Shown here: positions 23,956-33,780 of the stretch, one piece after another
How the letters are laid out: every line of letters starts with the position of its first letter
Position numbering within the stretch: position 1 is the stretch's first letter
DNA from: Glomus cerebriforme
Taxonomy: Eukaryota > Glomeromycota > Glomeromycetes > Glomerales > Glomeraceae
NCBI GenBank assembly: GCA_003550305.1
Contig: QKYT01000254.1
Coordinates: 42,831 to 81,148, forward strand
DNA length: 38,318 nt
Direction: 5' to 3'
Position numbers and translations under genes: made by a program
The notes under the pieces: model-generated
What the model saw: the letters and a program-made list of their open reading frames with translations, nothing else
Databases searched by the model: none
Told to the model about the DNA's origin: nothing

Positions 23956-26900
23956 ATGGAATACCATAGTACGGGCAGCCCAACCGCAAGGCTGGGCGGC
24001 TCTGTACCAAATCCTACCGATTTATCTCGACGATTATTGTCGACACAGCAAGCACAAGATGCAGCGGATTCTACAAGTGACAATGAAGGGGTTACTACTC
24101 CAACATCGCGATCTCGCATAAATAGCGTGACTCGTTTTGATATCACTCCCGGGACCCCTTTTTGGGGGTCATTTTCACCTGCCCCTAGGTCTCCTGTACT
24201 TATCCAGTGTTGTTGTAGAAGAGAAGATTGTCAGAACCTGTTAGTATTTCTTGACAATACTCGTTCAATGGAAAGCGAGTTAAGGTTAGCTGCTGGTAAG
24301 GTTCTCTATCGTAGTTCTAGAAATTTATATCTGTTTTGGTTATTTAGCAGTAATTGGCAAACTAAGAAATAAAATTATATCATGTTTTATCAGAGGTTGG
24401 ACAAGCTCTTTTACAAAAGCATGAACTGTATCAAAAAGATATGGCAAATTTTCAATCAGCACTTGAACATCAGGTATTATGTTTTTGATCGTTAATATCG
24501 TTAATAAATTATATTGAATTAGACATTGATATCTCATGACCTCATAATCATACAGTGTGCACGTGCGGAACAGAAAGTACAGGAGTTAGATGAATTAGTA
24601 CACGAGCTTGAAGATACACAAAGAGTACTAACAAGAGAAAGAGATGATGCATTGAGACAAAAAAATATATTAGAAGAGGTAAAATTCTTTAGCGTTTGAT
24701 AATTCACAATTGTATGTATTTAATAAATATATATTATAGAAAAATGATACACTTGTAACCGCACTTGATAAAGCCGATTCAATGCTTCGAGACCTTGACA
24801 CAGAATTGAAAGCACGTGACAATGAAATCAAGAGATTAATGGCTAATAATATCAAAGGAGAGAGAAGTGAGGAAAGGGAGGAAATGTTAAGGAGACAACT
24901 GGAAGATTTGCAACAGGAGCTGGCGATTTCTCGAAAATCAGAAATGGCTGCTGAGATGAAAGTAAAAAAGTTAAATAATAAATTTGGTAAGCATTATTAA
25001 TCATTATATATATATATTATCTTTAATTTGTTAATATATTTTTTTTTTTTTATTTATAGATCAACTTTTTAATGAACATGAAAAACTAAAAAAGGAACAA
25101 ATTGAAACGCAAAGATCAAAACATAAATTGGAAGCCGTGGCTATGCTTCGTGAATCTAACGAAAGAAAAGAGAATTATAAAGTAATTATAATATATTTAA
25201 CCATATTAATCATTAAATATTATTTTTCTAATATATTTTGTCCACGTAGTCTTCTTCAAATAATGAAGCCAACAATCATCTTATTGCATTAATTAAAGAA
25301 CTATCATCAGCAAATAATAAATTAAAATCTGAGATATCTGAATGTCGAGAGCTCCTTTCAGAATCCAGAAATGAACTTAGCATTTTACAAAATCGCATTG
25401 AGGATATGGAAACTGCAAGCACGACTGGCTATGCTTATCCTGCTAGTTACGCAAGTTCTGTTGCTCCTATCAAACAAAATTTTCCTCCACATGTATTGGA
25501 TGAAATGGGGATGGGAGGTGTACTGGATGAAAACTCACCTAATATTAATATTGAAGTTGAAGAATGCGGTGAGGGTTCAAATATTCCATCTGGATCATCT
25601 GCTAAACCGATTCATCCTCAAATGTCTTCTATATCATCTTCATTCGGTCCTGCTTCTTATAATACGTTCAATAGTTTGGGCGTAGATCCTTCAGTGCATT
25701 CACCTGCTGGCTCTTTTGTGTCAACTTCAGCGTTATCTAGTTCTAACCCATTACATCATCATCATCATTATCATCATTATCATCACTATCCAAATGAAAA
25801 TTTGGATATAGTACGAGGAAGTAGTGTATTTGGAGAACTTGAAAAGTATCTTATGAAGAAGACAAAACATAAGAGGCCTGGACGCAGCAGTATAAGAAAG
25901 GGTAAAAAAGTATTTGTTGAAATTGGTGAAGAGGACGAAGTACATAAAGATGGTGTTATTGTCGCTCAATCCGATACAACTGAAAAGAAACGGGTAAGAA
26001 ATTATAATGAAATTTCTGACTCCGATATAACATATAGTGATGATAGTGACGAAGAAAGAGCTCCTGAGGTTCGTTGATTTCTAATTTTTATTTAATCTTT
26101 TAATGGAGGGAGTTTATTATTCAAGTATATTTTTGGTAATTGGTGGTTTGATAATAATATTATATGAATCTTTGAACAAAAATATTATTGAACTTCAAAC
26201 CAACTATTGACCAAAACAATATACTTTATGTAAGTTTACCGTTGGTATTCATTCCTCATCCAGATATTCTCTTCTTCCTTTGGTTTCTCATTCTTGGTAT
26301 TTATTGCACATTAGGGTGATACAGATAAACCAACGAAAGAAAAATCTAGATCAAAATCTATCAAAGGTCAAGAAAAAAAAAAGGCGCGGGCATTTTCTTC
26401 ACCAGATCAAAATATTTCCCATCAGAAACGAAATGTTTCCTTACTATCTGCCAGCCTCAAGAAGTCAGCTGCTGAAAACTCTAAAGATGAACTAAAAGGT
26501 GAAAAATCACTACCAAAGAAACCTTTGAGTGCTATTAAAAGGAAAGATTATTCTAAACTCTCTCATCATCGTGCTCCTTCAGCTTCAGCACCTTTAAATT
26601 TTTCTTCAAAACGAGGAAATGATGGCAAGTCTATACCATCTTCCGGTTTAAAACAACACAAACCTTCACAGCCTTCTCCATTAGCTGTTCATCGACAAAC
26701 AGCTTCAGCTACTCCATCTTCATTGTTGCTAAAAGAAGCGTCTAAATCCTCTAATTCAAATCCAAAATCAAAAACTATTTCGTCTAAACCATCAATACCT
26801 GCTTTCAAAAATCCAAAATTTGCGACTTTAGGACATAAAGAACGTAAACAAATGATGGAAGTATGGCGTAATGGTGTTGCAAAAGAGCAACTCAGCGGTG

Positions 26901-28594
26901 GAGATGGTGATAATTATGAAGGAAATAAAATCTTGGCGAAAGAAAAAGATAATATGAGTAATCTTGAAACTGTTAAGGGTAAGAGTCGAATGGATTCAAC
27001 TAATTCACCTGTTAAAGAATTTGTAGAAGTAGTATTGGTCGATGAAGCTAATTTTTCAGCTGCTGAAGCTGCCGCTTTAGCTAATGAAGTTGAGCATAGT
27101 TTGACAACTTCAGCAAAATCTACCCATTCTCGTCATGCTTCAACAGCAACACGACATACTTCTCTTCATATACCTTCAATAACAGTTCAAGGTTCCAGTG
27201 TTGGTTTTGATTCTAAAGCCAGTCCTCATCCTCCTGAATCTCCTCAACAACAAAACCCATATCAATCACTTTTTAATATTGGTTGTTATATTATGGATCG
27301 TCTTAAAGGAACCGATCTTTTAGCTTTAAATCGTCGATTGAAAAGAACTTTTGATATATTAGAATTAAGTAGTTTAAGCAATAATTTAATTGAAAACATT
27401 TTAGCAGATGTTGAAATTCTTAGGGAACGGTTCCGATGGGTTGAAGATCTACGCAAAAATGAAGAAATGAAACCAGATGAAAAAGAAGCTTCTGGAGATT
27501 ATGGATCCAATGATAACTCTAATCAAAAATTTCTATTTGCATTTTCTCTAGAGAATTTCTTACCATTAACTCATCTTATGCAGGACCTTTTAACTGAAAT
27601 TTGCAATTTGCGTAAAATGATTAATGAAGTTCAAGTTGAATACTTTCAAAAAGTTGAAGCAAGTCGGCGTAAAGCTGAAGAAGAATTTGATAGAAGCATA
27701 CTAAATGGAAAAGATGAAGAAATAATAGAAAGAAGAGAAAGAGGAAGACGTAGTCAAAGTAGTGATGCTGGAATTGGTGCTTACTTTAGTCGAGTATTTG
27801 GAGGCGTTAAAGAAATTCAATCTCCACCTGCTTCTGCTCGTCACCATAGTCGAAGATTGTCAGTGGATTTTTCACATGATCGTGATGTATCTGTTGGTAG
27901 TATTGATACTTTTGCAGAGGATTCATATTTTGCAGATCGAAATTTAGAATCCTATACTAATGAATCAAATACATTAAGAGGTTCAAAAAGAAGAGACAGT
28001 AATGAAACAGTTGGTTCAATGATAAGAAGAAACGTTGTGTCTTTTTTTGGAGGAGGTGGTGGTGGGAACAGTATTATACTAGGGAAGAAGAATGTAGAAG
28101 AGGAGAAAGTTGGGAAGTTAGTGGATGGCGCAAATGGGAAGAAGAAATTTGGGACATTGACCGGTCACAATGTTAGTGCAGAATCTTTTCGACATAGACA
28201 ACGATTAACTAGTAATGAAAATGGATTAATATCAGCATCTGATAATCGTTGCAATATTGGTAATGAAAGGAGTTTGTTGGCAGATATATCAACAACATCA
28301 CCTATAAGATCTCCATCCTCAACAACTATACAATATATTGGCTCTGATGGATCACCCACAACCCCACAACCTATCTCTCCACCACCACCATTAACAATAA
28401 CAACACCAAGACAAACAAGATTATCAACTAGTAATAGTAATTTAGAACATCGTTTACGACAGCATTTAACTTCTGCTACTCCTACAAATACCGTAAGAAT
28501 AAGGGATGTTATAAGCAATAATAATAATAGAGAAATGGAAACCAGTGAATGGAATGTTATAACAATACTAGACAAAATATTTAGTAGTAAATAG
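23956..28594 (+). CDS. Large coiled-coil protein of unknown function
   Basis: Seven exons (23956-24295, 24394-24473, 24556-24678, 24740-24986, 25060-25181, 25250-26068, 26315-28594) join to 1336 codons. I do not recognise the family by name. A Ser/Thr-rich N-terminus with possible phosphorylation sites leads to a cysteine cluster LIQCCCRREDCQNL (about 81-94), then a long heptad-like coiled coil (about 95-340, e.g. VQELDELVHELEDTQRVL). A disordered middle part includes a His-rich run (HHHHHYHHYHHY, about 473) and acidic and basic patches. The 760-residue last exon has two ordered helical blocks, NRRLKRTFDILELSSLSNNL (about 911) and THLMQDLLTEICNLRKMI (about 995), within Ser-rich sequence. The pattern of coiled coil plus a conserved C-terminal helical block suggests a scaffold or cytoskeletal or organelle adaptor, which is inference. 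Intron 6 (246 bases) is much longer than the others and holds an inverted repeat. No transmembrane segment is evident. Confidence 0.85.
26123..26226. repeat. Imperfect inverted repeat inside intron 6
   Basis: Left arm 26123-26160 (AAGTATATTTTTGGTAATTG onward) pairs with right arm 26180-26226 (ending CCAAAACAATATACTT). The arms are about 40 bases with small mismatches and a short loop. It accounts for much of the extra length of this 246-base intron compared with the 61-98-base introns elsewhere in the gene. It may be a small MITE inserted in the intron; no target duplication was established. Confidence 0.55.
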
Positions 28595-29109
28595 GTTTTA
28601 GAAGATTATGGTAAGATTCTTTAAGAAAAATGGTAGAGTATATATGGGTTATTTGGTATATATATATTTATTATATTGTATTAGAAGAAAATTATATATA
28701 TACTTAGAGAAATCTAAGATATTGTATTATTTATCAACCTAAATTACTATGTATATAGAATCACTATTTTTATAACTTTAATATTTTTTAACATTTATAT
28801 TAAACAAAAAACATATAATTAAAATATAAATATTTATTTTAAAACCAAAAGATGTCCAGATGGATTGAATCGATTATTAATATATAAATAGTCAATTACT
28901 ATATATAAAACAATCAATTAGTATGTGCATATAGTGAATTTACTATATACAAACAGTCCCATCAAGTAAATTCCAGAAAAAATTTCCAAGCACTATACCT
29001 AACACTATTTCACATTTATTATACAGGTTGTTTATTTTCTTTTTTACTTTTATTTTCATTTTTTTATCTTTTTTAATATCTATTTGTTTTTATTTTTATA
29101 TAGTTATTG
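28595..29109. other. 3' flank of coiled-coil gene, gene-poor boundary
   Basis: AT-rich sequence after the TAG at 28592-28594, with TATATA-rich stretches and several near-identical short words (tcaattactatata, gtgaatttactatata). It holds the 3' untranslated region and grades into the Fanzor remnant. The plus-strand open frame at 29028-29210 is phenylalanine-rich low complexity over the antisense of that remnant and is not accepted as a gene. Confidence 0.45.
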
Positions 29110-29735
29110 TGGATTTATTAAATATAACCTGGATGGCAACAAAGTGTTTAAACAAGTTTTACTTGTATATACTTCATTACTTCATTTTGAATAATAAACT
29201 TTTTACCTAACTCTTCAGCCTTGAAAATGACAATTATGAAAACTGTAAGTATCTTGCAAACTGTTTTTGAATTGATTTTTTTATAAAGATGGTGAGACAT
29301 AACAGATAAAGGAAGTATAATAATAACATTAAAGTTTAAAAAAAATCACAAAATAACTTTCTCATAACATTTATTAATAAGGTTTTGGATGCAAAACCAT
29401 AAATGGATCTGAGCTTTTTTTATTGAATTTTTTTTTTTAGGAGAAGCATAAGTAGTTTTACAAAATATAAATAACTAAATATCTTATAAAATATAAAAAT
29501 ATATATAAAAAAATAATACTGTATACCAAAAAATAAGATCATCCAAAGATAAAGACAAATGAATTATATAATTAATATTTAAGTTACCAAACCAATCACA
29601 TTCTTTGGATGGAGAATATAAAGACCAACCAGTATAAACATTAGGATCAATAGTAATAACATTAAGATTTTCAGTAATTTGGATATTATCATAATTTTCA
29701 ATATTAATATTATTACAATTTTTAATATTTTTACC
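29110..29735 (-). pseudogene. Fanzor (eukaryotic TnpB-like RNA-guided nuclease) remnant
   Basis: Minus-strand fossil carrying, in order, the landmarks of the OrfB/TnpB-Fanzor nuclease core. The RuvC-I block is NVITIDPNVYTGWSLYSPS (Fanzor usually has IDPGVRT; the catalytic Asp codon is at 29646-29648), followed by a W-x-G and helical LSLDDLI segment. In the same frame, after TAA and TAG stops, come KKAQIHLWFCIQNLINK, then CYEKVIL, a TGA, and NFNVIIILPL. The RuvC-II glutamate normally found after LPxF is absent. INSKTVCKIL (29262-29273 encodes NSKT) follows. Past a frameshift comes YTSKTC (29152-29169), the start of the zinc-finger and RuvC-III region. The second CxxC and final Asp are not seen, and the N-terminal DNA/RNA-binding part is not recognisable upstream. 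The gene cannot make a working protein. Assignment rests on motif order, not a search. Confidence 0.68.
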
Positions 29736-30427
29736 TATTATAAATAAGAAATAAATTAATAGCAGTTATATTTAAAAAAAAAACCTATAGAAAAAGTCAA
29801 ATATATTATATATCTAAACAAATATCTAATAACTTAATTTTTTGTTAAATATCAATTCTAAATTCATTAAAACTTTTCTTTCAAATTTGGCCAATTATAG
29901 TTTTTTTTAATAATATTCATAATACAATAGAAAGAGAAAGGAATTTTTATTTTTATAATAATTTTTTAATTTAGTAATATTTTATTATGAAGAAGACAAT
30001 TATAAAATTTAAATAATTTATTATTTATAACAATATTAAAAATAAATAGTACCATATATTGCAGACTATAGTACCTTTTCTATATATAGCAAAAAAAAAT
30101 TCTATTTTTTATTGATATTATTATTTTAAAAATCTAATTTTACTCAGAAATTATATATAAATATTTTTCTAATTATAATACAAGTTTTTAAATATATACT
30201 ATTTATAATAAAAATTTGAATTATAAATTTAATAATACAAAATTAATTCTTTAAAATTTGCAAGATATCTAATATACTATTAGAGGTATGCTCTAAAATC
30301 TGGTCAATCTGGATATCCAGTCATCCATCTAAAAATTGATCAGATTTGGATTGATCTATTTGTACCACTAGATTAACCAGATGGTTTAACAAATATCCAG
30401 TCAATCTGATAATTATAAAACTTTACA
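29736..30427. other. AT-rich interval with a repeated GATATCCAG-type patch
   Basis: No open gene. It may include the decayed N-terminal half of the Fanzor remnant, which I cannot read through the stops. From about 30285 to 30420 the base composition rises and short words such as 'tccagtca' and 'caatctg' recur in both orientations, as in the end of a DNA transposon. I could not define that element's limits. Confidence 0.35.
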
Positions 30428-30545
30428 TAGTGTTGTTAAGTCCAAGCTGAGTTGAACCAAGCTGAGCTGAGTCGATGGAGCTGATTCAGCTTAGTTTCAG
30501 AACAGAAGCTGATTCAGCTCAGCTTGGCTTGAGTCATAGCTAGCC
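30428..30545. mobile_element. Solo hAT-type terminal and subterminal repeat
   Basis: Begins TAGTGTTGTTAAGTCC, which fits the 5'-YARNG start of hAT terminal inverted repeats, followed by subterminal repeats of AGCTGAGTTGAACC and GAGCTGATTCAGCT. The same terminal word starts the 1.59 kb element at 31420 (TAGTATTGTTAAGTCC), so both belong to one family. I did not find a matching right end in the window, so this is a truncated or internally disrupted copy. Confidence 0.55.
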
Positions 30546-30594
30546 GATGAAAGCTAATGGAACTGATGAAAAATAACAATTTTATAATAAAAAA

Positions 30595-30888
30595 ATACCA
30601 TTTTGGCACATTTTTTTATGAATAATTGCGCCGAAACAGCAGTTTTCATATTATTTTATGAAAAAACACAGTTTTGGCACATTTTTTCATGAATAACTGC
30701 ACTGAAATGGCAGTTTTCATATTATTTTATAAAAAAATGTGATTTTGGCGCATTTTTTCATGAATAACTGCGCCGAAATGGTAGTTTTCATATTATTTTA
30801 TGAAAAAACGCAGTTTCAGTGTATTTTTTTCATGAATAACTGCGCCAAAATGGCAGTTTTCATATTATTTTATGAAAAAATAACTTTT
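30595..30888. repeat. 71-bp tandem repeat, about four copies
   Basis: The word CATATTATTTTAT recurs at 30647, 30718, 30789 and 30861, giving a period of 71, 71 and 72 bases. Each unit also carries a near-palindrome, TTTTGGCGCA and TGCGCCGAAA around a TTTTTTCATGAATAAC loop, so each unit can fold. Copies differ at several positions, many of them C/T or G/A. It follows the solo hAT end and may be part of that element's interior. Confidence 0.85.
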
Positions 30889-31411
30889 TATTAATAATTG
30901 TAAAGAGATAGAAATTTGGTTCACTATTGCTTAATATATTTAATAGCTAAAAATAAAATTTTAAACTATTTTAATAAATTAAAATAAAAATTAAAATAAA
31001 TAAAAACAAATTCACTTTTCTAAGTAATCTTACTCTTACTAATATATCATAGATAAAATTTTAGCAATGTTAATATAAAGATCTACTGCATGCGCTTATT
31101 TATTATACTGTACTATGCTACTCTATGATCATAATTTTCATGATCATGGTGATCTTAGTGATAGTAGTAATATTAGTAATAGTTAAGATAATTAGGATAG
31201 TTAATATATTTATTATTTTTATTTTCTTTATTATATTTATTATAGTTATTATCTTTTTATTATATTTTATTTTTGTATAAATATTCTNNNAATTTTCTTA
31301 NGTTATCTTNAGTTNTTGTAACTTNAATTGAATAATAAAATATCTTTTACCTCAAAAATACTATACTTTTTACCAATCAAAGAGTAAACTAATACTCAAT
31401 AAACTAAAATA
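30889..31411. other. AT-rich interval containing an assembly gap patch
   Basis: No gene is visible. Unresolved bases (N) occur between about 31288 and 31325 within a low-complexity TTAT-rich stretch, so the assembly is weak here. A row of GAT/AGT-rich triplets (31110-31200) precedes it. Confidence 0.5.
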
Positions 31412-31777
31412 TTGTTACCTAGTATTGTTAAGTCCAAGCTGGACTGAACCAGACTGAACCGGACTGATGGGATCAGTCTGGTCTGACTTGAAAGTTTTCC
31501 AAATTGTGGTCTGATCTGACTTGAAATTTTCAAAGTTGTGGTCCGGTCCGACTTGAAAAATTTCAAGTTGCAGTCCAGTTCAACTTGAAGTTAATGGGTT
31601 GATGAGGTTGATGGGGTTGATGGGTTGATGATTATTTTCACAAATTTTATAATTTAAAACATTTATAAATGTAATTTTATTTGTTACTTTGCAATTACAG
31701 TATATAACATTTATATATTTATATATTTATATGCACTAAAAAATATAAACTAAAAAATATAATCGCATTTATATTTT

Positions 31778-31892
31778 CTAATTATCTAATATTGCTATCC
31801 AAGAATTTAAACACATACATGCTTCTATTGCACGATCACCTAATCTATTTCTACTTTTGCTAATCATCATCCCAAACTCAAGATGCCGAATC
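31778..31892 (-). pseudogene. C-terminal exon of a hAT transposase (dimerisation region)
   Basis: After a TTTTTTGTAG acceptor at 31893-31894 the minus strand is open for 37 codons to a TAG at 31778-31780. It reads in part SKSRNRLGDRAIEACMCLNS, then W, the closing motif of hAT transposase dimerisation domains (RNRL...EALMCLKSW). It lies within the 31420-33005 element on the strand that would be transcribed from the right end. Catalytic exons are missing, so it is a remnant. Confidence 0.75.
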
Positions 31893-32691
31893 CTACAAAA
31901 AAGAAATGAAAGAAATGTTAGAAAACGTTTCTAATTGAAAAAAAGTAAAGTTTTGTAATATTTTGTTGTGAAACTTACCATCTCATCATCTCAAACTCAA
32001 GATGTCAAATCCTACAAAAAGAAATGAAAGAAATGTTAAAAAACGTTTCTAATAAAAAAAAATAAAAAATTTTAAAGTTTCGTAACAATTCGTTACGAAA
32101 CTTACCATCTACATCATCCAAACTGAATCCTAAAAAAAGAAATAAAAGAAACATTAGAAACGTTTCTAATTAAAAAAATAAACAAAATGGTAAGTTTCAC
32201 AAAGAAACTTACCATTCCAATTCCCAGGTATCCCAAATCAAATATTCTCAGAATCTACAAAAAAGAAATAATGAAACGTTAGTAAAATGTTTCTTAAAAA
32301 ACAAAAATTATTTGTAAGTTTTGTTGCGAAATTTACTAAAGTATCCAATGTCAAAACTGAAGGAAGCCTACAAAGAAAAATACCTGTAGTCTTGAAGAGC
32401 CCAACTGAAAATGAAATCTTACACACTGTCTTGAAGAGTCCAGCTGAAATCTAAAGAGAATTTCAGCATACCCGTTGTCTTGAAGAAGTCAGTTGAATCC
32501 TAAAAGAAAAGAAAGAAAATGAATGGTGTTAGTATAAAAGTTTAAAATGATGAAAACAATAAAAAATTCCAACATACCTGCCCGCCATCTTTAAAAAATA
32601 CAGCTGAAACTTAGATGAAAAGGAAGGAAACAGCGTTAGTAAAGTTTGAATGAAAATGAAAAGAAGAACAAAAATGAAAAAAATTTTCAAC
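31893..32691 (-). repeat. Tandem intron-like units separated by micro-exon-like segments
   Basis: On the minus strand this interval is a chain of intron-sized GT-AG units: 32610-32691, 32500-32577, 32255-32336, 32130-32212, 32012-32105 and 31893-31978 (78-94 bases). Two carry a perfect TACTAAC branch point (32635-32641 and 32528-32534) before a pyrimidine-rich tract and TAAG or TTAG. The others share a TTCTAAC/TTCTAAT-like site and TTTCTTTTTTGTAG. Between them are short exon-like pieces of 24-42 bases with common words (GATTC...TTTGGGATGATGA, or TTCAGCTGGACTCTTCAAGACAG). Between 32368 and 32499 the spacers shrink to 16-21 bases, too short to splice. Four units begin with a hairpin that includes donor bases, e.g. 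AATGGTAAGTTTC (32186-32198) against its complement at 32204-32216. The units are similar enough to have arisen by tandem duplication. Confidence 0.6.
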
Positions 32692-33284
32692 TTTATCTGT
32701 ATTCCTGAAGAAGCCCAATTGAATTCCTAAAAAAAAAGAATAGAGACGAATGAAAGACAAAAATAAAAATAAAAAATTAAAATACCAAAAAAAAATGGCT
32801 AACCTAATTGGCTATAATTATTGATCAACCCCACGGTTCAGTCCAGCTTAGCTTGCATCAGTCTGACTTGTAAATTCAAGTCACAGCAATCCAGTCTGGT
32901 CTGACTTGAATAATCCATCAGTTCAGTTTGATCCGACTTGAGATTTTATCAGTCCGGCTTGACTTTGGTCTCAAGTCAGACCAAACTGGACTTTTAACAA
33001 TATTATTGTTACTTCTAACATTATAAACTTACTTAATTATTTAATTTGTATATAAAGAATAAAAGTTAAGATAAAGGAATCAAGAGAATGATTAGACGTA
33101 ACAGTGAATTCTCATATCCAATATTACTATAATATCTGAAACATTTGCAATATTATATTGAGAACTAGATTTATTCTTTTATTAAGAAAATGCTCTTATT
33201 TTAGTAATAAGAAAATAAAACTAAAAAGATTTTTTAATTATTTTAATACTATTATTAATTAAATAAATAAAACTAAAAAAAATT

Positions 33285-33780
33285 ATTTTACCTTATATAT
33301 AAGTCCACCTGTTTCTTTAACAGCTTGTTCATTATTCTCATTTAAAAATATATCTTTATTAATACTTGTTGTAACTTTAAGTGTTGTAAGAATTTTTTAA
33401 GCTGTTAAGTTTATAATATATGCTAAACATCTTATGTGTTAATTTTTATAGTTAAATTCTATATTTTCATAAGCAAGATTAGATAATACTATATAAAAAA
33501 ATAATATATTATTACTAGCATTATTTGTTATTATACTAAGAATCTATGCAAAAAAGTTATTTTAGTTTTCTTAATTATTTAATTTTTTTTAAATTATTTT
33601 AAAAATCTATAAAAACTAATCTTGGATTTGATATTAAAATTTTTTAATTTTTAATAAATACTTCTTTAATATTAGTACCAAAATATGTATCTTTAAGCTT
33701 AATAAAATCTAAAAAAAATCTTTTTAATTGCTAATTCATTTAAGATTAGCATCATATGATGATCATTTTATAATAAAATT
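33285..33780 (-). pseudogene. hAT transposase core fossil
   Basis: Minus strand. One frame reads LSIITNNASNNIL, then NLAYENIEFNYKN, a TAA, HIRCLAYIINLTA, a TAA, and KILTTLKVTTSI. It matches the hAT catalytic core pattern (TTDNASNN ... HIRCLAHVINLAVQ). The catalytic Asp codon is AAT (Asn) here, and both stops sit where CAA (Gln) is expected. An upstream piece, LDFIKLKDTYFGTNIKE, matches the segment that precedes this motif in the family. It is separate from the element ending at 33005, because that element is closed by its own target duplication. Confidence 0.7.

Larger units (their letters stand above)
31420..33005 (-). mobile_element. hAT-family element, internally rearranged, with TIRs and 8-bp target duplication
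   Basis: The left end reads TAGTATTGTTAAGTCCA; the right end, on the opposite strand, reads TAATATTGTTAAAAGTCCA. Eight-base flanks TTGTTACC (31412-31419) and TTGTTACT (33006-33013) match at seven positions, the target duplication size of the hAT superfamily. Both subterminal regions (31425-31600 and 32835-32995) carry multiple copies of GTCTGACTTGAA-type words, the usual transposase binding arrangement. The minus-strand interior ends in a C-terminal hAT dimerisation segment, but the central catalytic part is absent, so the copy would depend on a transposase made elsewhere. Confidence 0.78.

Noticed and set aside
28165..28575. Minus-strand frame with Val/Leu/Gly runs that looks membrane-like
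   Set aside because: It is the complement of the Ser/Thr/Asn-rich C-terminus of the coiled-coil gene.
29028..29210. Plus-strand Phe-rich frame
   Set aside because: It is low complexity and lies opposite the Fanzor remnant, which has recognisable motifs.
30595..30888. Possible CRISPR array
   Set aside because: Units are contiguous 71-bp repeats without unique spacers, and the sequence is eukaryotic.
32368..32499. Further introns at 32368-32383 (16 bases) and two of 18-21 bases
   Set aside because: They have GT and AG ends but are far too short for spliceosomal removal; treated as collapsed repeat spacers.
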